The notes beneath the pieces are model-generated. The model searched no databases. It saw nothing but the letters and a program-made list of their open reading frames with translations, and was not told the DNA's origin. Below are positions 1-12,777 of a stretch of DNA of 64,000 nt, in pieces. The position numbers and the translations under genes were made by a program. The stretch covers positions 3,534,001 through 3,598,000 of the forward strand of contig NZ_CP099397.1 in assembly GCF_021495345.1 (NCBI RefSeq), read 5' to 3'. Numbering within the stretch: the first letter of the stretch is position 1; the number at the start of each line of letters is the position of its first letter. This DNA is from Pseudomonas hydrolytica (lineage in GTDB: Bacteria; Pseudomonadota; Gammaproteobacteria; Pseudomonadales; Pseudomonadaceae).

Positions 1-438
1 CTTCCCCTTTTCGACGCCTTCCTCGCCCGTGCGTCGAGCGAGCCACTGGCTACCGATGACTTCTCTCGCAGCGAGGATGATCAGGCATTCAGCGAACTGG
101 CTCTGCGCGGCGCAGCCGGCCATTGCCTGCACTTGCTGGCTCCGATTCTGCGTGAGCTGAGCCAGAATCAGGATGCGCGCTGGCTGACCCTGGTGGCACC
201 GCCTGCAAGCCTGACCCAGGCCTGGCTACGCGATGCAGGCCTGAACCGCGAACGCATCCTGCTACTGCACCCGCGACAAGGGCAAAGTGCTCTGCAGCTG
301 GCAGAGGAAGCGCTCAAGCTGGGTCGCAGCCATACCGTGATCAGCTGGCTGCATCCGGTCGAGCGCAGCACTCGTCAGCGGCTGGCACAGGCCGCCAGTG
401 CCGGCGGCGCACAAAGCCTGAATATCAGCCTAGGCTGA
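1..438 (+). CDS. sulA: SulA-type SOS cell division inhibitor, C-terminal part
   Basis: The reading frame is open from the first base, so the start lies upstream of the window and about 145 C-terminal residues are visible. They read as a RecA-fold SulA/ImuA-like domain (LLAPILRELSQ, WLTLVAPPASLTQAWLRDAG, VISWLHPVERSTRQRL). In this family SulA binds FtsZ and blocks septation during the SOS response, usually under LexA control with lexA just upstream, outside this window. The following genes up to topA match the order known in P. aeruginosa, which supports the call. A terminator hairpin follows the stop codon. The identification is good for the family; the N-terminus cannot be checked. Confidence 0.8.
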   Translation, partial: LPLFDAFLARASSEPLATDDFSRSEDDQAFSELALRGAAGHCLHLLAPILRELSQNQDARWLTLVAPPASLTQAWLRDAGLNRERILLLHPRQGQSALQLAEEALKLGRSHTVISWLHPVERSTRQRLAQAASAGGAQSLNISLG

Positions 439-456
439 AATGCATCTTCACACATG

Positions 457-484
457 AAAACGGGGCTCCAATGGAGCCCCGTTT
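457..484. terminator. Bidirectional Rho-independent terminator
   Basis: The arms AAACGGGGCTCC and GAGCCCCGTTT pair around a 4-base loop and carry A and T tracts on the two sides. It sits between the converging sulA end and the 78-residue gene on the minus strand, so it can serve both. Confidence 0.85.
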
Positions 485-503
485 GCGTTGTAGCGCAGCG
501 ACT

Positions 504-740
504 TCAGTGCAGGACGCGCGGCCCTTCTTCCTCGCTACTGAAATCACCCTCGGCCATTCGACCGGCCATCTGCACCCCGACGTTGAGCATGGCCTTGGCC
601 ACCTCGATGTGCTGCCCCTGCAGGAAAGCCTTGGCATCGGCAGAGAAGTCCAGAGTCACCAGCGCCTCTTCATCCTCTGCGCGGCGCAGGGCAATACGCC
701 CATCGGGCAGTTCGACGATTTCCAGAAAGGATGTAGGCAT
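504..740 (-). CDS. Conserved hypothetical protein, 78 residues
   Basis: Small acidic protein starting MPTSFLEIVELPDGRIALRR and ending in an acidic stretch (FSSEEEGPRVLH). The N-terminal half looks like a short beta-hairpin domain (ELPDGRIALR, EEALVTLDFS); no transmembrane segment is seen. It lies between sulA and topA, the place where P. aeruginosa carries small unnamed genes, and points the same way as topA. I do not recognise a function. Codon use matches the neighbours, so it is likely a real gene despite its size. Confidence 0.7.
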   Translation of the reverse strand: MPTSFLEIVELPDGRIALRRAEDEEALVTLDFSADAKAFLQGQHIEVAKAMLNVGVQMAGRMAEGDFSSEEEGPRVLH

Positions 741-820
741 GGCTCAGTCTCTGTGCAAAAACACGACATTGTAACAGTCAGCCGGAGTCATCCCCAGCCC
801 ACTGGTCCAGTTAAACGCAA

Positions 821-1339
821 TCAGCACTCGCTGAGACCTTCGCGGAAACGCAGCACCAGGGTCTTGAGCTGCTGCCGCCAGGCATCGACATCATCGAGGC
901 TCAGTTCGGCCGGCTCTTCACCAACGCTGACGGCCGTGATCAGCGGCATGGATGGGTCGACCTTGGCCTTGCGCTCCTCGCGCGGCGGCTGAAACAGCTC
1001 GGCATAGGCAGCCAGCAACTCGGCCAGCCAGGTTTCGCGCTGCTGCGCCAGTTCCACCAGTTCAGCCAGCTCGGGGCTGGGCGCGCCCTCGAGCACTGCC
1101 TGCTGAACGAAAGCCTCGACACGCGAGGGCGCAGCGTCGCTCATGCGGTAGTAGCCGGCGATCTCGTGACACAACCCGAGCAGGCCGCCGTACAGGTGAA
1201 ACAGTGCGGCCTCGCGCTCGGCCTGCACCAGCGCCTGAACGTTGAATGCGGAGGACGCCTCGGCCTTGCGCCAGTTATCCAGGGCAATGCCGGCGAAGAA
1301 GATCTTCTGATTGGTGCGGGTATAGATTTCTTTGGCCAT
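821..1339 (-). CDS. DUF6586-type conserved protein, 172 residues
   Basis: Helical cytoplasmic protein starting MAKEIYTRTNQKIFFAGIAL. The open frame runs 10 codons further upstream, but the internal ATG has a strong GGAGG eight bases before it and is preferred. The sequence resembles a Pseudomonas family annotated as DUF6586 (LYGGLLGLCHEIAGYYRM, LFQPPREERKAKVDPSMPLI). No catalytic motif can be named. It is co-oriented with topA and part of the conserved sulA-topA block. Function unknown. Confidence 0.75.
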   Translation of the reverse strand: MAKEIYTRTNQKIFFAGIALDNWRKAEASSAFNVQALVQAEREAALFHLYGGLLGLCHEIAGYYRMSDAAPSRVEAFVQQAVLEGAPSPELAELVELAQQRETWLAELLAAYAELFQPPREERKAKVDPSMPLITAVSVGEEPAELSLDDVDAWRQQLKTLVLRFREGLSEC

Positions 1340-1496
1340 TGCGGCGACCTCCACAGCAGATCGGGTCATGATACGCGCGTCGGGCTATAGCCAGACGCGC
1401 ATCTCGTCAGCCTTTCCTGGCCTTTTAATGATCCAGCGACAGAGCCGAGCCTGGCTGACGACACCCGGCCGACGCGCAGCAGAACGTGGACAGCCC

Positions 1497-4103
1497 CTAG
1501 CGCTTGTCCTCGACCTTCCACTTGCCGCCATCGTAGAAGGCGCGCCAGCCAGTCGGCTTGCCGTCCACCTCCGACTGCACGTACTGCTCCTTGGTCTTGC
1601 GGCTGTAGCGGATTACCGCCGGACGACCGTCCGGATCCTTCTGCGGCGCTTCGAGCAGGAAGTGGTACTTGGGGTCGATCTCGTGCTTGTGCGGAATCAG
1701 CTCCAGCACCAGCGGCGCACGAGTTTCGCGGTTCTTCGGAAAACCGCTGGCGGCCAGGAACAGGCCGGAAGCGCCGTCACGCAGCACATAGGTGTCGTCC
1801 ACCTTCTCGCACTTGAGTTCGGGCATCTTCACCGGGTCCATCTTCGGTGGTGCAGCCTCGCCATTCTTCAGCAGCTTGCGGGTGTTCTTGCAGCTGGGAT
1901 TGGTGCAACCGAAGAACTTGCCGAAGCGACCGGTCTTGAGCTGCATCTCGCTGCCGCACTTGTCGCATTCCAGGCTCGGGCCTTCGTAACCCTTGATGCG
2001 GTACTGGCCCTGCTCGATCTCGTAGCCACTGCAATCGGGGTTGTTGCCGCAGATGTGCAGCTTGCGGCTCTCATCCAGCAGGTAGGCATCCATGGCGGTT
2101 GCGCAGATCGGGCAGCGATGCTTGCCCAACAGCACCAGGGACTCGGACTCACCCTCGTCGTCCGCGGCGATCTCGTCGCCCGGCACCAGGTTGATGGTGG
2201 CCTTGCAGCGCTCCTTCGGCGGCAGCGCATAGCCGGAACAGCCGAGGAACACACCGGTGGAAGCGGTACGAATCATCATCGGCCGCCCGCATTCGCGGCA
2301 GGGAATATCGGTCAGGGTCGGCTGGTTGGCACGCATGCCGCCCTCGCCCGCTTCGGCCGCTTCGAGCTTCTTCTTGAAGTCGCCGTAGAACTCGTCGAGC
2401 AGATGCTTCCACTCGCGCTCGCCCTGGGCCACGTCGTCGAGATGCTCTTCCATGGTGGCGGTGAAGCCGTAATCCATCAGGTTGGCGAAGCTCTCGTCGA
2501 GACGCTCGGTGACGATATCGCCCATCTTCTCGGCGTAGAAGCGGCGGTTATGCACCGTCACATAGCCACGATCCTGAATGGTGGAAATGATCGCCGCATA
2601 AGTGGACGGGCGGCCGATGCCGCGCTTTTCCAGCTCCTTGACCAGACTGGCTTCGGAGTAGCGCGCCGGCGGCTTGGTGAAGTGCTGGCTGGGGTCGAGC
2701 TGGATCAGCTTGAGGCCCTCGCCTTCCTTCATTTCCGGCAGGACATCGTCCTCGCCCGGTTTGCTCTGCTGCGGCAGCACGCGGGTGTAACCGTCGAACT
2801 TGAGGATGCGGCCCTTGGCACGCAGCTCGAAGGCGCCGGCGGCCACGGTGACGCTGGTGGACAGGTACTCGGCCGGCGGCATCTGGCAGGCCACGAACTG
2901 GCGCCAGATCAGGTCGTACAGACGCTCGGCGTCACGCTCCATGCCCGACAGCTGGGTCGGACGCAGGTTGACGTCGGACGGACGAATCGCTTCGTGCGCC
3001 TCCTGAGCGCCTTCCTTGCTCGAATACAGATTGGGCTTGCCCGGCAGATACTTGTCGCCGTACTCGCTGCCGATAAAGCCTCTGACCATTTCAATCGCGT
3101 CGGCCGACAGGTTGGTCGAGTCGGTACGCATATAGGTGATGTAACCGGCCTCGTAGAGACGCTGGGCCATCATCATGGTCTTCTTCACCCCGAAGCCCAG
3201 GCGGTTGCTCGCCGCCTGCTGCAGGGTGGAGGTAATGAAGGGAGCCGACGGCTTGCTGCTGGTCGGGCGGTCTTCACGCTTGACCACGCTGTAGCTGGAG
3301 GCCTTGAGCTTCTCCAGTGCGGCCATGGCCTGTGCTTCATTGACCGGTTTGAACGCCGCACCGCCCTCGCGGACCACCTCGAAACGCACCTTGGCGTTCT
3401 TCGCCGTGCCGAGATCGGCGTGCACTTCCCAGTATTCTTCCGGGACGAAGGCGCGGATTTCCTTCTCGCGCTCCACCACCAGCTTCACCGCCACCGACTG
3501 CACGCGGCCGGCGGACAGGCCGCGGGCGATCTTGGCCCACAGCAGCGGCGAGACCATGTAGCCCACCACGCGGTCGAGGAAGCGCCGCGCCTGCTGGGCG
3601 TTGACGCGGTTGATATCCAGCTCGCTGGGCTTGGAGAAGGCTTCCTGGATCGCCTTCTTGGTGATCTCGTTGAACACCACACGCTTGTAGCGGGCGTCAT
3701 CGCCACCGATGGATTCGCGCAGGTGCCAGGCAATGGCCTCCCCCTCGCGGTCCAAGTCGGTTGCGAGATAGATGGTGTCGGCATCCTTGGCCAGGCGGCG
3801 CAGTTCTTCGATCACCTTTTCCTTGCCGGGCAGGATCTCGTACTTGGCCTTCCAGCCGTGCTCGGGGTCGACGCCCATGCGCGCGAACAGCTGACGTTTG
3901 GCCTTTTCCTTGGGCGACAGCGCAGGCGCCTCGGCGGCGGCCTTGCCGCGCTTGGCCGGCTCCTTGGTGGCGCTTGCCGAGCCGCTGGTAGGCAGGTCAC
4001 GGATGTGGCCGATGCTCGACTTCACCACGTACTGGCTGCCCAGATACTTGTTGATGGTCTTGGCCTTGGCCGGGGATTCCACGATGACCAGCGATTTGCC
4101 CAT
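1497..4103 (-). CDS. topA: DNA topoisomerase I
   Basis: Type IA topoisomerase of 868 residues, which relaxes negative supercoils. The TOPRIM domain at the N-terminus shows [12 protein letters not shown] (metal and catalytic Glu9) and [14 protein letters not shown] (about residues 114-127). The catalytic tyrosine is in [15 protein letters not shown], Tyr324. Three C-terminal zinc-ribbon segments of the Topo_Zn type are visible (CRECGRP...[10 protein letters not shown]...C, CDKCGSEM...C), followed by a basic tail ending [10 protein letters not shown]. Length fits pseudomonad TopA. The long open frame on the opposite strand (1332-4121) is a GC-rich shadow. Identification is secure. Confidence 0.98.
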   Translation of the reverse strand: MGKSLVIVESPAKAKTINKYLGSQYVVKSSIGHIRDLPTSGSASATKEPAKRGKAAAEAPALSPKEKAKRQLFARMGVDPEHGWKAKYEILPGKEKVIEELRRLAKDADTIYLATDLDREGEAIAWHLRESIGGDDARYKRVVFNEITKKAIQEAFSKPSELDINRVNAQQARRFLDRVVGYMVSPLLWAKIARGLSAGRVQSVAVKLVVEREKEIRAFVPEEYWEVHADLGTAKNAKVRFEVVREGGAAFKPVNEAQAMAALEKLKASSYSVVKREDRPTSSKPSAPFITSTLQQAASNRLGFGVKKTMMMAQRLYEAGYITYMRTDSTNLSADAIEMVRGFIGSEYGDKYLPGKPNLYSSKEGAQEAHEAIRPSDVNLRPTQLSGMERDAERLYDLIWRQFVACQMPPAEYLSTSVTVAAGAFELRAKGRILKFDGYTRVLPQQSKPGEDDVLPEMKEGEGLKLIQLDPSQHFTKPPARYSEASLVKELEKRGIGRPSTYAAIISTIQDRGYVTVHNRRFYAEKMGDIVTERLDESFANLMDYGFTATMEEHLDDVAQGEREWKHLLDEFYGDFKKKLEAAEAGEGGMRANQPTLTDIPCRECGRPMMIRTASTGVFLGCSGYALPPKERCKATINLVPGDEIAADDEGESESLVLLGKHRCPICATAMDAYLLDESRKLHICGNNPDCSGYEIEQGQYRIKGYEGPSLECDKCGSEMQLKTGRFGKFFGCTNPSCKNTRKLLKNGEAAPPKMDPVKMPELKCEKVDDTYVLRDGASGLFLAASGFPKNRETRAPLVLELIPHKHEIDPKYHFLLEAPQKDPDGRPAVIRYSRKTKEQYVQSEVDGKPTGWRAFYDGGKWKVEDKR

Positions 4104-4207
4104 GGATCAGAAAATTCCTGAATTGCGAAATATAGAAGGCAGGGAGCCTTGAGGCCCCGCTATATATAGTGGTGACCAAGCGAAGGTCAAGCGCAGGGAC
4201 TGCGCAG

Positions 4208-4450
4208 TCAGGCTTCCGAACTGCCGATAGGGCTGACTTCGGCCTGAATCAAAGCAAAGCGTGGAACGCGCTTGCCGTCCACTTCGATCTCTTCGCGGAA
4301 CATGCTCAGCGGCCGCACCCACAGGCCGAACTCGCCGTACAGGGCCTGATAGACCACCACTTCTTCCTCAGTCTCGGAATGGCGTGCCACGCCGAATACG
4401 CGGTACTGCGGGCCTTTGTAGTGGCGATAGAGTCCTGGCTGCAACTGCAT
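4208..4450 (-). CDS. DUF1653 domain protein, 80 residues
   Basis: Small soluble protein with the DUF1653 pattern: GLYRHYKGPQYRVFGVARHS, a central VYQALYGEFGLWVRPLSMF and a C-terminal LIQAEV. The family is widespread in bacteria as a single small domain of unknown function. It stands alone between topA and the fadBA terminator, on the minus strand, as in P. aeruginosa. No ligand or partner is evident from the sequence. Confidence 0.85.
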   Translation of the reverse strand: MQLQPGLYRHYKGPQYRVFGVARHSETEEEVVVYQALYGEFGLWVRPLSMFREEIEVDGKRVPRFALIQAEVSPIGSSEA

Positions 4451-4483
4451 TGAGAGGTTCCCGATAAAAAAGCCTTAAAAAGC

Positions 4484-4510
4484 AAAACCGGGGCACTGGG
4501 CCCCGGTTTC
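4484..4510 (-). terminator. Terminator of the fadBA operon
   Basis: The arms AAACCGGGGC and GCCCCGGTTT are separated by 5 bases. The stem lies just beyond the fadA stop codon and is followed, in the minus direction, by T tracts (A runs on the plus strand). Confidence 0.85.
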
Positions 4511-4523
4511 TGTCCGCTTGCGC

Positions 4524-5714
<1,191 letters not shown>

Positions 5715-5729
5715 CTAGTCGTTGCGCGC

Positions 5730-7877
5730 TTAACCGAAGAACTTCTGGCCCTTGGCGGCCATTTCGCGAAGCTTGGCGGTCGGGTGGTACAGCGCGCCCA
5801 GGTCGGCGTACTTGTCGGCCAGGGCGACGAACTCGGCGACACCGATGGAATCGATGTAGCGCAGCGCACCGCCACGGAAGGGAGGGAAGCCGATGCCGTA
5901 GATCAGGCCCATATCGGCCTCGGCTGCGGTATCGACGATGCCGTCTTCCAGGCAACGAACGGTTTCCAGGCACAGCGGGATCATCATGAAGTTGATGATG
6001 TCCTCGTCGGTGACTTCACGCTCTTCGACCACGATGGACTTGAGCAGCTCGTAAGCTTCAGGGTCGGAGACCTTCTTCGGCTTGCCGCGCTTGTCGGTCT
6101 CGTAAGCGTAGAAGCCCTTGCCGTTCTTCTGGCCAAGGCGATTGGCTTCGTACATCACGTCGACAGCGGTCTTGCCTTCCACCGCCATGCGGTCCGGGAA
6201 GCCTTCAGCCATCACGTCACGGCCGTGGTGGCCGGTGTCGATGCCGACCACGTCGGAGAGGTAGGCCGGGCCCATGGGCCAGCCGAACTTCTCCATGACC
6301 TTGTCGATGCGCACGAAGTCGACACCGAAGCCCAGCAGCTTGGAGAAGCCACCGAAGTACGGGAACAGCACGCGGTTGACCAGGAAGCCGGGGCAGTCGT
6401 TGACCACGATCGGGTTCTTGCCCATCTTCTTGGCGTAGGCAACGGTGGTGGCCACGGCCACTTCGCTGGACTTCTCGCCACGAATGACTTCCACCAGCGG
6501 CATCATATGCACCGGGTTGAAGAAGTGCATGCCGACAAAGTTTTCCGGACGCTTGAGCGCCTGGGCCAGCAAGGAGATGGAGATGGTCGAGGTGTTGGAG
6601 GCCAGGATGGCGTCTTCGCGCACCACGTCTTCCACTTCGGCCAGCACGATCTGCTTGACCTTGGGGTTCTCGACCACGGCTTCGACGACGATGTCGACGT
6701 TGCCGAAATCACCGTAGGACATGGTCGGACGGATGGCGTTGAGGGCTTCAGCCATCTTCGCCGGGGTCATGCGACCTTTCTCGACGCGCTTGCCGAGCAG
6801 CTTGGAGGCCTCGGTCAGGCCCATCTGGATACCCTCTTCGCGGATATCCTTCATCAGGATCGGGGTGCCCTTGGAGGCCGACTGGTAGGCGATGCCGCCG
6901 CCCATGATGCCGGCACCGAGCACGGCAGCCAGTTTCACGTCACGGGCGATTTCGTCGTGGTGCTTGGCCTTCTTCTTCAGTTCCTGATCGTTGAGGAACA
7001 GGCCGATCAGGCTCTCGGCGACCGAGGTCTTGGCCAGTTTGACGAAGCCGGCGGCCTCGACTTCCAGCGCCTTGTCGCGGCCGAAGTTGGCGGCTTTCTG
7101 AATGGTCTTGATCGCCTCGACCGGAGCCGGGTAGTTCGGGCCGGCCTGGCCAGCAACGAAGCCCTTGGCGGTCTCGAAGCACATCATCTGCTCAATGGCA
7201 TTGAGCTTGAGCTTTTCCAGCTTGGGCTGACGCTTGGCCTTGTAGTCCAGCTCGCCGGAGATGGCGCGCTTGACCAGATCCAGCGCGGCTTCCTTGAGCT
7301 TGGCGGGGGCGACGACGGCATCGACGGCGCCTACCTTGAGGGCGTCGGCAGCCTTGTTTTCCTTACCGGAGGCGATCCACTCGACAGCGTTGTCGGTGCC
7401 GATCACGCGAGGCAAGCGCACGGTGCCGCCGAAGCCCGGGTAGATGCCCAGTTTGACTTCCGGCAGACCGATCTTGGCGGTCTCGCTCATTACGCGGTAG
7501 TCACCGGCCAGGCACATCTCGAAACCGCCACCCAGGGCGATGCCGTTGATGGCGACGACGGTGGGCACGGCGAGGTCTTCGAAATCACTGAAGATCTTGT
7601 TGGCTTCCAGGTTGCCAGCCACCAGCTCTTCGTCGGGCAGTTTGAAGTTGTCGACGAATTCGGTGATATCGGCACCGACGATGAACACGTCCTTGCCACT
7701 GGTGACAATCACGCCCTTGATCGAACCGTCGGCCTTGATCGCGTCGACGGAGGCGCGCAGCTCGTTGAGGGTAAGACGGTTGAATTTGTTGACGGACTCA
7801 CCCTTGAGGTCGAAATTCAATTCGACGATGCCGCTCTCAAGAGCCTTAACCGTGATGGCTTTACCTTCGTAAATCAT
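5730..7877 (-). CDS. fadB: Fatty acid oxidation complex alpha subunit
   Basis: Multifunctional enzyme of 715 residues. The N-terminal enoyl-CoA hydratase/isomerase domain shows [35 protein letters not shown] and [20 protein letters not shown]. The central 3-hydroxyacyl-CoA dehydrogenase domain has the NAD-binding [18 protein letters not shown] and the catalytic [15 protein letters not shown]. The frame is open 63 codons further, but the start [16 protein letters not shown] is preceded by GGAG at the right spacing and gives the standard family length. First gene of fadBA. The 1,238-residue open frame on the other strand is a shadow. Confidence 0.97.
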
Positions 7878-8343
7878 CAACTGATCTCCACGGTATGGAA
7901 GCTGAACAGTACACATCGGAGCCAACCGGCAGGCCAGCTCGCGGCACAGCCGTCGAGCATAGCCCCAATCGGTACGACACACCCGCCGACGCGATATTCG
8001 GGCTGTCATGGCGCGCCTGACCAGGCAAACGCTCAATTCATACGCCCGTTTGATTTGGGTATGCACACCTTCAGGGAAAAGCCTGCACTTGTCAATTGGC
8101 CTCTTTTCGTCGATTTCCCGACGATTTCTACAAGCCTGGTCATCCGTGGCCTGCAGCCGACTTCAATAAACCGCGTCAATATCGCGCCATTGCAGAGTGC
8201 TTCAGCCCTGCCGCAGGGGCCCTGGAGCGCCTAGCCAAACGCCCGTGCTCCGGGTACAGTCGTCTCACTTTTGGCTGGCATAGCGCCATCCGAATGCAGC
8301 ACAACAACAAATCGAGCCCTCGACGGGCCATACGGAGTCACAG
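7878..8343. promoter_or_regulatory. Divergent intergenic region between fadBA and the 8344 gene
   Basis: These 466 bases contain no convincing gene; all local open frames are short and lack family resemblance. The region must hold the fadBA promoter and that of the rightward gene. On the minus strand a TTGACA hexamer lies at 8095-8090, but no good -10 element stands at 16-18 bases. A CAAACG/CGTTTG pair lies at about 8026-8052, with arms too far apart for a normal fatty-acid repressor site. Specific elements are therefore uncertain. Confidence 0.5.
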
Positions 8344-9165
8344 ATGCCGAGCCGCCGTTCGCTTGCATTGCCCCTGAGCGCCCTGCTCGCTTTCCTCTTC
8401 ACTTTGCTTTCCTCTCCCTTGCTCCGCGCCGCGCCGGCCGATGACCTGCTGCGCCTGCATCAACTGCGCCTGGCGGCTCAGAAAAGCCTGGGTGACTTCT
8501 ATATGTACAACGGCATGGAGGGCGATCAGCGCTATGCGCGGATGATCGGGGAATCCATGCAGCGAGCCCAAGGTCACCTCGATGCACTCGAGCAGATGCC
8601 CGGCGATGCCAGCCGTGCGCTGCAGGGGCAACTGCGAAGCACCTGGCAGAGCTATCGCGACGGGCTCCAGGGCCTGATGGACGCTATGCGCAGCCAGGGC
8701 TTCACCGACTTGCAGCCGGTGGCCGACCTTGCGGACAACAATCAGCGCCTCATGGCTATTAGTCAGGAGCTGTATCAGAAGATTCAGCAGGAAAGCGGTC
8801 AGAGCGTCCCGCCCTTGACGCAGAAGAGCCGTGAGCAGAGCCTGCTGATGCAGAGCATCTCAGTGGACTATGCTTCGCGCAGTGCCTCGGTCGGCACCAG
8901 CTTCTTCGGTGGCGGTGAAGAGCGCGCCATGGACGAACTGGTCGGTGAGTTCGCCAGCAAGCTCGACAGCCTCAGTGCAGCCCAGCAGAACACGCCGCAG
9001 ATCACAGCTGCCCTGGGCTCCATCGAGACCAAGTGGCGCTACATCGAGAAGTCGCTGCGCAATTACAACGAGAACACCGTACCCTTTTTGGTAAGCAAGT
9101 ATTCCGACAGCATCATCGAAGGCCTGGAAGGCGTGTCTGCCCAGTACGCCGCCAACCAACAGTGA
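8344..9165 (+). CDS. Secreted protein with PilJ/NarX-like sensor helices
   Basis: Protein of 273 residues with a signal peptide (MPSRRSLALPLSALLAFLF..., small residues before APADD). The mature part is all-helical; the stretch LHQLRLAAQKSLGDFYMYNG with following RYARMIGESMQRAQGHLDAL resembles the periplasmic four-helix sensor module of type IV pilus chemoreceptor (PilJ) and NarX-type proteins. No transmembrane anchor or signalling output follows, so it is a free periplasmic helical bundle. Neighbours match the PA3016 position in P. aeruginosa. Function unknown; the sensor resemblance is my reading of the pattern. Confidence 0.7.
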   Translation: MPSRRSLALPLSALLAFLFTLLSSPLLRAAPADDLLRLHQLRLAAQKSLGDFYMYNGMEGDQRYARMIGESMQRAQGHLDALEQMPGDASRALQGQLRSTWQSYRDGLQGLMDAMRSQGFTDLQPVADLADNNQRLMAISQELYQKIQQESGQSVPPLTQKSREQSLLMQSISVDYASRSASVGTSFFGGGEERAMDELVGEFASKLDSLSAAQQNTPQITAALGSIETKWRYIEKSLRNYNENTVPFLVSKYSDSIIEGLEGVSAQYAANQQ

Positions 9166-9200
9166 TGCCACATGTTTCCGGCCTGCCTGGCCCTGTTACC

Positions 9201-9226
9201 GCCCGGTGCTCGCACCGGGCTTTTCT
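9201..9226 (+). terminator. Rho-independent terminator after the secreted helical protein
   Basis: A perfect stem GCCCGGTG/CACCGGGC with CTCG loop is followed by TTTTCTTT. It lies 35 bases after the stop codon at 9165. Confidence 0.85.
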
Positions 9227-9316
9227 TTGCGCGGATGATGACAAGTTGCCCCTGATCGTGCACAACGAGGCCATACTTGCTGCAGAGCCATTTGCCCCCT
9301 TGAGGAGGACTCCACC

Positions 9317-9766
9317 ATGCCCTACCAGCACATTCTGGTCGCTGTCGACCTCACCGATGAATGCGACCCCGTAGTGGTTCGCGCACAGAAGCTGGCCAAG
9401 GCCAGCGGTGCCAAGATGTCCCTGGTGCATATCGTCGAACCCATGGCCATGGCCTTTGGTGGCGACGTACCGATGGACCTGTCGATGTTGCAGCAACAGC
9501 AGTTCGAACAGGCGCGGGAACGCCTGGACAGCTTTACCGGCAAGTACCAGGAACTCAGCGCGGACCAGCGCCATCTGGCCTATGGGCAGCCACGTCAGGA
9601 AATCCACCGCCTCGCCGAAGAACAGGGCTGCGATCTGATCGTGGTCGGCAGCCATGGCCGGCACGGTCTCGCGCTGCTGCTGGGCTCCACCGCCAATGAC
9701 GTGCTGCATGGCGCGCCCTGCGATGTGCTCGCCGTGCGTCTGAAGAAAGGCGAAAAAGGCGCTTGA
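9317..9766 (+). CDS. Universal stress protein, UspA family
   Basis: Protein of 149 residues starting MPYQHILVAVDLTDECDPVV. It has the family's alpha/beta nucleotide-binding fold signs: an N-terminal VAVDLT strand and the C-terminal ATP-binding loop IVVGSHGRHGLALLLGSTAN (G-x2-G-x9-G-S/T pattern), then VLHGAPCDVLAVRL. A GGAGG site precedes the ATG. Such proteins aid survival under stress and growth arrest. It is monocistronic by spacing and orientation. Confidence 0.93.
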   Translation: MPYQHILVAVDLTDECDPVVVRAQKLAKASGAKMSLVHIVEPMAMAFGGDVPMDLSMLQQQQFEQARERLDSFTGKYQELSADQRHLAYGQPRQEIHRLAEEQGCDLIVVGSHGRHGLALLLGSTANDVLHGAPCDVLAVRLKKGEKGA

Positions 9767-9770
9767 ACGT

Positions 9771-9842
9771 GGGGTGCGCCATGCGCACCGGACACAGTAC
9801 CGTCGGGGCCTTCGTAGAAACGGTGCGCGCGGCGCACCCTAC
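9771..9842. repeat. Intergenic inverted repeat (GGTGCGC...GCGCACCC type)
   Basis: Two arms, GGGTGCGCCATGCGCACCG (9772-9790) and CGGTGCGCGCGGCGCACCC (9821-9839), face each other across 30 bases. A related half copy lies at 31557-31577. This is a REP-like palindromic family common in pseudomonad intergenic DNA. Confidence 0.75.
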
Positions 9843-9858
9843 CTAGGCCGAGGATGGC

Positions 9859-10545
9859 TTATTCGAACGACTCGCCCGCGCTCATCACCAGCGGGCGAAT
9901 TTTCTGCAGCTGGGTCTCCAGCGACACCGTCATGCTCGACGACATCGAGAAGAAGGTGAGAAAAGCCTTGAGATTGGAGTCGCCTTCACAGGTGTCGTGA
10001 ATGCGCTGCCAGAAGGCCTGGTTGACCAACTTGAGCTGCTGGAACAGACGCACCAGGCCTTTTAGTTCCCAGTCGGCCAGACGCCCTTCGCGCATGTTGA
10101 AGTATTGCCGCGTCAGATACAGCGATACCGCCCGCAGAATGAACTCCTGGTTGTTGGCAAAGGGCAGATGGTGCTGCGCCATGGGTTTCAGACGCGCCAG
10201 CACCGGGCAGGCGCTGGTAGCCATGATCACCCCGAGCAATGCCCGCAGGCCCTCCTCCAGGCCGACATGCTTGGTGTATTCACGCTCCGGCGTGCGTACC
10301 CAGACACTGGCCTTCTTGAATGCCGGCAGACCGCGAAAGTCTTCGATCACCCGATGCAGATCGACTGCAGCCGGGCAATGGCTGAACTGCTCGCGACTGA
10401 GCGGGCAATTGCTGCACTGCTGATGCCCGAGGCGGGTCCAGGCGGGTGCCTGCTGCGCCTGCGCGGGGTCATATTCGCGATTCAGCTCGATCCGATAGCT
10501 GAACTGATGATTGTCGTCGAGAGTAATGCGGTACTCGATGGCCAT
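9859..10545 (-). CDS. Conserved hypothetical protein with Cys cluster, 228 residues
   Basis: Soluble protein starting MAIEYRITLDDNHQFSYRIE, an N-terminal beta-hairpin domain, followed by a cysteine cluster CSNCPLSREQFSHCP (about residues 44-58) that could bind a metal. The C-terminal two thirds are helical (EEGLRALLGVIMATSACPVL, REGRLADWELKGLVRLFQQL). Neighbour order fits PA3018. I recall similar pseudomonad proteins under a DUF label but cannot name a function. It is 18 bases from the ABC-F gene upstream and is likely co-transcribed with it. Confidence 0.75.
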   Translation of the reverse strand: MAIEYRITLDDNHQFSYRIELNREYDPAQAQQAPAWTRLGHQQCSNCPLSREQFSHCPAAVDLHRVIEDFRGLPAFKKASVWVRTPEREYTKHVGLEEGLRALLGVIMATSACPVLARLKPMAQHHLPFANNQEFILRAVSLYLTRQYFNMREGRLADWELKGLVRLFQQLKLVNQAFWQRIHDTCEGDSNLKAFLTFFSMSSSMTVSLETQLQKIRPLVMSAGESFE

Positions 10546-10563
10546 TGCCCGTTCGTTCCTTCG

Positions 10564-12489
<1,926 letters not shown>

Positions 12490-12777
12490 GGGCATCTCCA
12501 GAAACAGGGGGCGCATTCTACCCGAGTTGTACCGAGCCTGTTGCCGTTTCAGCGCCTGTGCGCTAGTCGGTGGCGCACCGCCCGCCGCGCTCTGCCGGCA
12601 AGATTTTGCCCCTGCCCTGCGCTCGAAGCCGGGGCCTGCTCGCGGCCAGGCGTTTTTTTGCCGCATATGTCCGTCCGGCATGGCGCCATTCACCGCACGC
12701 CTGCGAAAGGCTAAGCTAGAGCCATGCAACGACACGGAACGTGTTGCCCCTTATCTCTGCTTGCCCCTGGAAATGCC

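Noticed and set aside
1332..4121. 929-codon open frame opposite topA
   Set aside because: It overlaps a clear topA on the other strand; its His/Gly/Leu/Val-rich composition is a typical GC-rich antisense shadow with no family likeness.
8026..8052. CAAACG/CGTTTG pair as a PsrA/FadR-type operator for fadBA
   Set aside because: Half-sites look right, but the spacing of about 14 bases is far from the 2-4 bases of known PsrA sites.
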